NCBI GenBank assembly: GCA_021827805.1
Contig: JAKAUG010000314.1
Location: 1-9,802 of the forward strand
Direction of reading: 5' to 3'
DNA from: Bacillota bacterium
GTDB taxonomy: Bacteria; Bacillota; Sulfobacillia; RBS10-35; JAJYVN01
DNA: 9,802 nt
Positions 6,675 to 9,802 of the stretch are shown one piece after another (the first letter of the stretch is position 1; each line of letters opens with the position of its first letter). The translations under genes were made by a program, and so were the position numbers. The notes beneath the pieces were generated by a model. The model did not search any database, had not been told where the DNA came from, and was given only the letters and a program-made list of their open reading frames with translations.

Positions 6675-7553
6675 TCAGGGAACCACGCCGCGCCCCCCGC
6701 CGGCCACCTGCGAGCGACGGCCTGAGCGCGCCCGCGGCGCCCGCGGCGCCTCCTCGGTGCCGGGCTCCGAACCGGCCTCGGCCGCAAGGCTGGGCACCGG
6801 CAGCCCGGCATGGATCAGGGCACGCTCCACCGCGGCCTGGATGAGCCCCACGTGCCCGTAGATGCGGTTGTGCTTCAGGTTCAGGCTGCCGCCCAGGGTG
6901 GCGAGGTCCCCCAGGGACGAGAGCAGGTCGAGCACCGGAGCCCTCAGGGTCCGCCCCGCCGGGGTGCGCAGGCCGCCGCGAAACACCCACTTGGGCGGCG
7001 GGGCGGGGAGGCCCTCCAGGTGGTAGCAGCAGGCCAGGCTGTGCTCCAGGATCAGGCGCAGGTTGTCCAGAACGAGGATGGGCTGCCCCCTGCGCAGGGC
7101 CCAGGCCAGGCTGGCCCTGCGTTGGCGCAGCGCCCGGTAGCGGCGCGCCAGTTTACGGCGCCAGACGGACGGGGTCAGGGACCGCGCCAGGGCCCAGATC
7201 TCCTCCAGCTGCCCCGTGGGGTCATGGAGCACGACGCCGTGCCGCACCAGGTTCAGCGCGGAGTCGTCGGCCTCCTGGAGCGCGCGGCGCAGGGTCTGGA
7301 GCGACAGTGCCGCGTACCGATACACGAACGGCGGGCGCCGCACGTTGATCCAGCACCACACCAGCGGCTCCTCGCCGTCCCCGTCCCCCGAGCGCAGGAC
7401 GAGCAGGTCGCAGCCTGAGTACTCGTCGGCGTCGTCGGTCACCGCCGAGCCGCCGAGCACCACCGACACCCCGTCCTGGCCCCCGCCAAGACGGCGCGGG
7501 AGCAGGTCGTGCTCCACCGCGGCGCGCGCGGCGGCAAGCAGGTCTTGCCTCAA
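6675..7553 (-). CDS. Nucleotidyltransferase-fold protein with an altered catalytic motif, unknown function
   Basis: The 292-residue protein looks like a member of the polymerase-beta-type (MNT) nucleotidyltransferase fold: VSVVLGGSAVTDDADEYSGCDLLVL at 29-53 parallels the family GS-x(9-11)-DxD segment, and VVLHDPTGQLEEIWALAR (107-124) resembles the element that often follows in such proteins. An alpha-helical C-terminal half includes LDNLRLILEHSLACCYHLEGLPAPPPKWVF (162-191), then a low-complexity Arg/Gly/Ala tail. In the metal-binding motif the first expected Asp is Gly47 (SGCD for SDxD), so transferase activity may be lost or altered. The substrate is unknown; relatives with this outline include aminoglycoside-modifying and uncharacterised enzymes. 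The TTG at 7553 overlaps the rluB stop as TTGA. A TTG at 7562 (3 residues more) has a better-placed GGAAGGGG upstream and is an alternative. It is presumably cotranscribed with ridA and rluB. Confidence 0.75.
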   Translation of the reverse strand: MRQDLLAAARAAVEHDLLPRRLGGGQDGVSVVLGGSAVTDDADEYSGCDLLVLRSGDGDGEEPLVWCWINVRRPPFVYRYAALSLQTLRRALQEADDSALNLVRHGVVLHDPTGQLEEIWALARSLTPSVWRRKLARRYRALRQRRASLAWALRRGQPILVLDNLRLILEHSLACCYHLEGLPAPPPKWVFRGGLRTPAGRTLRAPVLDLLSSLGDLATLGGSLNLKHNRIYGHVGLIQAAVERALIHAGLPVPSLAAEAGSEPGTEEAPRAPRARSGRRSQVAGGGRGVVP

Positions 7554-8368
7554 CGATCCCAATCCGATCCGCCCCTTCCCCGTCCCGGAACCCGCACGCT
7601 TCCGCCCGCCAGGGCACGCAGTTCCGCGACCTGCGCGGCGGTCAACCGCCGCCAGCCCCCCGGCGCGATGCCCTGCAGATGCAGTCCGCCAAAGGCCACG
7701 CGCACGAGGCGCAACACATCCAGGCCGACCGCGGCGCACATGCGGCGCACCTGGCGGTTGCGTCCCTGGCGCAGCACCACGCGCAGCCAGCCGGTCGCCG
7801 GCGGCGTCGCGGGCTCCGCCACGCCGCGCGGGGCCCGGGACAGGATCTCCGCCTCGTCGGCCCGCGCGGCTCCGTCGGAAAGCCGCACCCCGGCCTCCAG
7901 CCGCCAGAGGGCCGTCGCGTCCGGCCGCGGTCGCACCAGCGCCGCGTACGTCCGCGGCACGCCATGACGAGGATGCAGCAGAAGGTGCGCCAGGGCACCG
8001 TCGTTGGTCACGAGCAGCAGGCCCTCGCTGTCCGTGTCCAACCTGCCCACAGGATACAGCCGCACACCCTGCGGCCCCAGCAGGTCCACCACGGTGGTGC
8101 GCCCACGGGCGTCACGAGCCGCGGAGAGGACCCCCGCGGGCTTGTGCACCGCGAACACCACGGGGGCCTCGGGGCGGACGGCCACCCCGTCCACCTCGAC
8201 CAGATCCCCCAGGGCGACGCGCACGGCGGGGTCGGTGGCGGGCTGGCCGTTGATCCGCACACGCCCACGCGCGATGTACTCCTGCTCGGCCACACGGCGC
8301 GCGGCCACGCCGGCATGGGCCAGATACTTGGCCAGGCGGTCTCCCCCCGGCCGCGCCGAACGGTTCAC
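7550..8368 (-). CDS. rluB: Pseudouridine synthase of the RsuA/RluB/E/F family, probably 23S rRNA-directed
   Basis: These enzymes isomerise specific uridines in ribosomal RNA; in Bacillus the gene beside spmAB is rluB (ypuL). The 272-residue protein has an N-terminal S4 RNA-binding domain (about 10-60, RLAKYLAHAGVAARR...GRVRINGQPA) and the catalytic domain with HKPAGVL (75-81), YPVGRLDTDSEGLLLVTNDG with catalytic Asp111, PRTYAALV (138-145), and GRNRQVRRM (202-210). The S4 helix RRVAEQEYIARGRV seems one residue longer than the usual RRxAExLIxxGRV. Its GTG start at 8368 overlaps the ridA-like stop by 4 bases (GTGA), with only a weak Shine-Dalgarno sequence, which suggests coupled translation. 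The C-terminal 20 residues are Gly/Arg-rich. RluB or RsuA cannot be separated by sequence alone; the spmB neighbourhood favours RluB. Confidence 0.93.
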   Translation of the reverse strand: MNRSARPGGDRLAKYLAHAGVAARRVAEQEYIARGRVRINGQPATDPAVRVALGDLVEVDGVAVRPEAPVVFAVHKPAGVLSAARDARGRTTVVDLLGPQGVRLYPVGRLDTDSEGLLLVTNDGALAHLLLHPRHGVPRTYAALVRPRPDATALWRLEAGVRLSDGAARADEAEILSRAPRGVAEPATPPATGWLRVVLRQGRNRQVRRMCAAVGLDVLRLVRVAFGGLHLQGIAPGGWRRLTAAQVAELRALAGGSVRVPGRGRGGSDWDR

Positions 8369-8853
8369 CGCGGCTCTGCCGCATCCACCGCAAACGTCAT
8401 CGCAACCTCCACCGCGGCGTCCAGGGGCAGCGCCGAGCAGCCAACCGCCGCCCGGCTGTGCCCGCGGCCGGGGAAGAGTGCGCCCAGCAGTTCTGAGGCC
8501 CCGTTGAGCACACGCGCCTGATCGTGGAACTCGGCCCCGCACTGTACAAAACCCTGCACCGCCAGGGGCGCGCTCAGCGCCGCGGCCCCGCCGGGGGCCA
8601 CGGACGCCGCGGCGGCCAGTGCGTTCAGCGCACAGAGGCGCGCCGCGGCCTGGCCCTCCTCCACGGTGAGCTCCGTGCCCACCCGCCCGCGGTAGCACAG
8701 CTGACCCTTGCTGGTGGGTAGTTGCCCGGAGACCATGATCAGACCACCATGCAGCACCGCCGGCACGTAGGCCGCCACCGGCCGCGCCACCTCGGGAAGT
8801 TCCAGATCCATCGCCCGCAACCGTTCGAGCCAACTCGTCCCGTCCACCATCAT
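8365..8853 (-). CDS. RidA/YjgF-YER057c-UK114 family protein
   Basis: RidA proteins are small cytosolic trimers, many of which hydrolyse reactive enamine/imine intermediates from amino-acid metabolism. The 162-residue protein matches the longer subgroup of about 150 residues: LRAMDLELPEVARPVAAYVPAV (12-33), GGLIMVSGQLP (36-46), GRVGTELTVEEGQAAARLCALNALAA (56-81), VQGFVQCGAEFHDQARVLNGASELL (99-123) and GHSRAAVGCSALPLDAAVEVAM (131-152). Arg134 lines up with the substrate-binding Arg105 of E. coli RidA. The position of Glu120 appears to be Ala151, so the activity may differ. Two ATGs (8853 and 8850) lie behind GGGGGGCGGAGC; the second gives a better spacing to GGAG. It opens a probable operon with rluB, overlapping it by 4 bases. 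Its place between spmB and rluB is unusual. Confidence 0.9.
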   Translation of the reverse strand: MMVDGTSWLERLRAMDLELPEVARPVAAYVPAVLHGGLIMVSGQLPTSKGQLCYRGRVGTELTVEEGQAAARLCALNALAAAASVAPGGAAALSAPLAVQGFVQCGAEFHDQARVLNGASELLGALFPGRGHSRAAVGCSALPLDAAVEVAMTFAVDAAEPR

Positions 8854-8918
8854 GCTCCGCCCCCCGCCCCAGCCTCGCGCCTAGCATTCCGCCCGCACGG
8901 CGGAGCCTCCTGCGCGGA

Positions 8919-8936
8919 CCGCCGCGCGCGCGGCGG
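8919..8936 (-). other. 18-bp perfect palindrome after spmB, possible transcription end
   Basis: CCGCCGCGCGCGCGGCGG is its own reverse complement and lies 17 bp past the spmB stop. As RNA it could fold into a GC-only hairpin of about 7 bp with a 4-nt loop. No T-tract follows on the minus strand, so intrinsic termination is doubtful. In such GC-rich DNA, low-complexity CG repeats can be palindromic by chance. Confidence 0.3.
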
Positions 8937-8952
8937 CCGGACCAGGGACAGG

Positions 8953-9495
8953 CTACTGGGTCCCCAGCAGCAGGCGCACGAAGACGACGGCCAGCACGAA
9001 CCCCGTGAGGTCCGCCAACAACCCCACGGTCAGGGAGTGCCGGATCCTGCGCACGCCGACGGCACCAAAATAGACGGAGAGGATGTAGAAGGTGGTGTCC
9101 GTGGAGCCCTGCAGGGTGCTGGCCAAACGGCCCACGTAGGAGTCCGGGCCGGCACGGTGCAGCAGCTCGGCGGTGATCGCCAGGGCCCCGGAACCGGAGA
9201 GCGGGCGGATGAGCATCAGCGGGAGCACCTGGGCGGGCACGCCCGCCGGGCGGAGCACCGGTGCCAGCACCTTGGCCAACAGGTCCATGGCGCCGGAGTC
9301 GCGGAAGATGCCCAACGCCGCGAAGATCGCCACGACGTACGGCAGGATCTTGACGGACATGTCGACGCCCTGCCGGGCCCCGTCGAGAAAGACGGTATAG
9401 ACGTCCACCTTGCGGTGGAGGGCATACAGGAGCACCCCCGCGAACAGGACGGGGATCGACCAGCGCGAGACGGCGTCCACCACCGCCAGGAACAC
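8953..9495 (-). CDS. spmB: Spore maturation membrane protein B
   Basis: SpmB works with SpmA in the membrane during forespore maturation; in Bacillus both are needed for normal core dehydration and heat resistance. The 180-residue protein (B. subtilis 178) is hydrophobic, with segments around 12-26, 47-63, 88-97, 104-113, 134-147 and 156-176. It carries family signatures MLIRPLSGSGALAI (94-107), GPDSYVGRLASTLQGSTDTTFYILSVYFG (116-144) and RHSLTVGLLADLTG. The GTG at 9495 is chosen because GGGAGG lies 8 nt upstream and the protein then has family length. An in-frame ATG at 9558 would add 21 unrelated residues and run into spmA. The gene starts 16 bp after spmA and is certainly cotranscribed with it. 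Confidence 0.95.
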   Translation of the reverse strand: MFLAVVDAVSRWSIPVLFAGVLLYALHRKVDVYTVFLDGARQGVDMSVKILPYVVAIFAALGIFRDSGAMDLLAKVLAPVLRPAGVPAQVLPLMLIRPLSGSGALAITAELLHRAGPDSYVGRLASTLQGSTDTTFYILSVYFGAVGVRRIRHSLTVGLLADLTGFVLAVVFVRLLLGTQ

Positions 9496-9511
9496 CCCGC
9501 GTCCCTCCCGT

Positions 9512-9802
9512 TCAGCGTCGGTGTTCGTTGGCCCGGCGCCGACGGCGCAGGGCGGCATCCAGCAGCAGGGCGACGATCGTGGAGGAAAGGCTGGCGGCCA
9601 GGGTGGCGCCGACGATCTCGGTGGGATTGTGCGATCCCGCGGCCGCGCGATAGGCGATGATCGTGGCCGGGATCAGGGTCACCCCGGCCGTGTTCATGAT
9701 CAGAAAGGTCACCATGGGGTCCGAAGCCGTATCCTGTTCGGGCTGGTCGTTCACCGCCTGCAGTTCGGCCATGGCCTTGAGGCCAAACGGCGTCGCCGCC
9801 TG
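9512..9802 (-). CDS. spmA: Spore maturation membrane protein A (5' part cut off by the window edge)
   Basis: Only the last 96 residues are visible; the frame runs open through the right edge, so the true start lies outside. The visible part reads AATPFGLKAMAELQAVN, then DTASDPMVTFLIMNTAGVTLIPATIIAYRA, then a final membrane segment (IVGATLAASLSSTIVALLLDAAL) and a very basic tail RRRRRANEHRR. The NAATPFGLKAM-ELQ and TLIPxTxIAxR motifs are typical of SpmA, the partner of SpmB in spore core maturation and a member of the same nucleoside-recognition (Gate) membrane fold. The first ATG in this frame, at 9772, is internal to a conserved motif and is not the start. spmB follows after 16 bp. Confidence 0.95.
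   Translation of the reverse strand, partial: QAATPFGLKAMAELQAVNDQPEQDTASDPMVTFLIMNTAGVTLIPATIIAYRAAAGSHNPTEIVGATLAASLSSTIVALLLDAALRRRRRANEHRR

Noticed and set aside
9496..9558. Longer spmB starting at the in-frame ATG at 9558
   Set aside because: The additional 21 residues are not SpmB-like, overlap spmA by 47 bp, and the GTG at 9495 has a well-spaced GGGAGG.
8722..9660. 312-codon open frame on the plus strand opposite spmA/spmB
   Set aside because: Low-complexity composition (Gly, Arg, His, Gln) and full overlap with recognised genes on the other strand mark it as a shadow.

Overview
The window is a dense block of housekeeping and sporulation genes, all on the minus strand, from a very GC-rich (about 70% by eye) endospore-forming member of the Firmicutes/Bacillota. 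SpoIVA, SpmA and SpmB point to a spore former. The run aroH-cmk-plsC-rpsA-der-spoIVA resembles the cmk-to-spoIVA chromosomal neighbourhood of Bacillus and clostridia. The base composition fits deep-branching high-GC lineages such as Thermaerobacter, Symbiobacterium, Sulfobacillus or Limnochorda; I cannot choose among them.

In transcription order (right to left): the end of spmA (cut by the right edge) and spmB, the spore-maturation membrane pair; a 99-bp gap with an 18-bp perfect palindrome; then ridA-like, rluB-type pseudouridine synthase, an unrecognised nucleotidyltransferase-fold protein and a small membrane-anchored protein. The first three of these are joined by 4-base stop/start overlaps. 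A 112-bp gap follows with an extended -10 promoter and an aroH leader hairpin over its Shine-Dalgarno sequence. Next come aroH (chorismate mutase), cmk (CMP kinase), plsC (lysophosphatidate acyltransferase), rpsA (four-S1-domain protein), a DUF1614-like membrane protein and der (ribosome-assembly GTPase), tightly packed. A 162-bp gap holds a strong hairpin and a possible sigma-E promoter, and leads into spoIVA, the spore-coat ATPase, cut by the left edge.

The aroH-to-der block links aromatic amino-acid, nucleotide and phospholipid synthesis with translation and ribosome assembly, probably read from the promoter before aroH. spoIVA probably has its own mother-cell promoter. Compared with the layouts I know from Bacillus and clostridia, ispH is absent between plsC and rpsA, plsY and gpsA are absent between der and spoIVA, and ridA is inserted between spmB and rluB. 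No gene-free stretch exceeds about 160 bp. I see no RNA gene, mobile element, CRISPR array or phage gene.

I found no convincing new system. The items most worth a second look are the nucleotidyltransferase-like protein lacking one expected metal-binding Asp, its coupling to rluB, the hairpin at the aroH start, and active-site changes in RidA and AroH. Residue comparisons were made by eye against family sequences recalled from memory.
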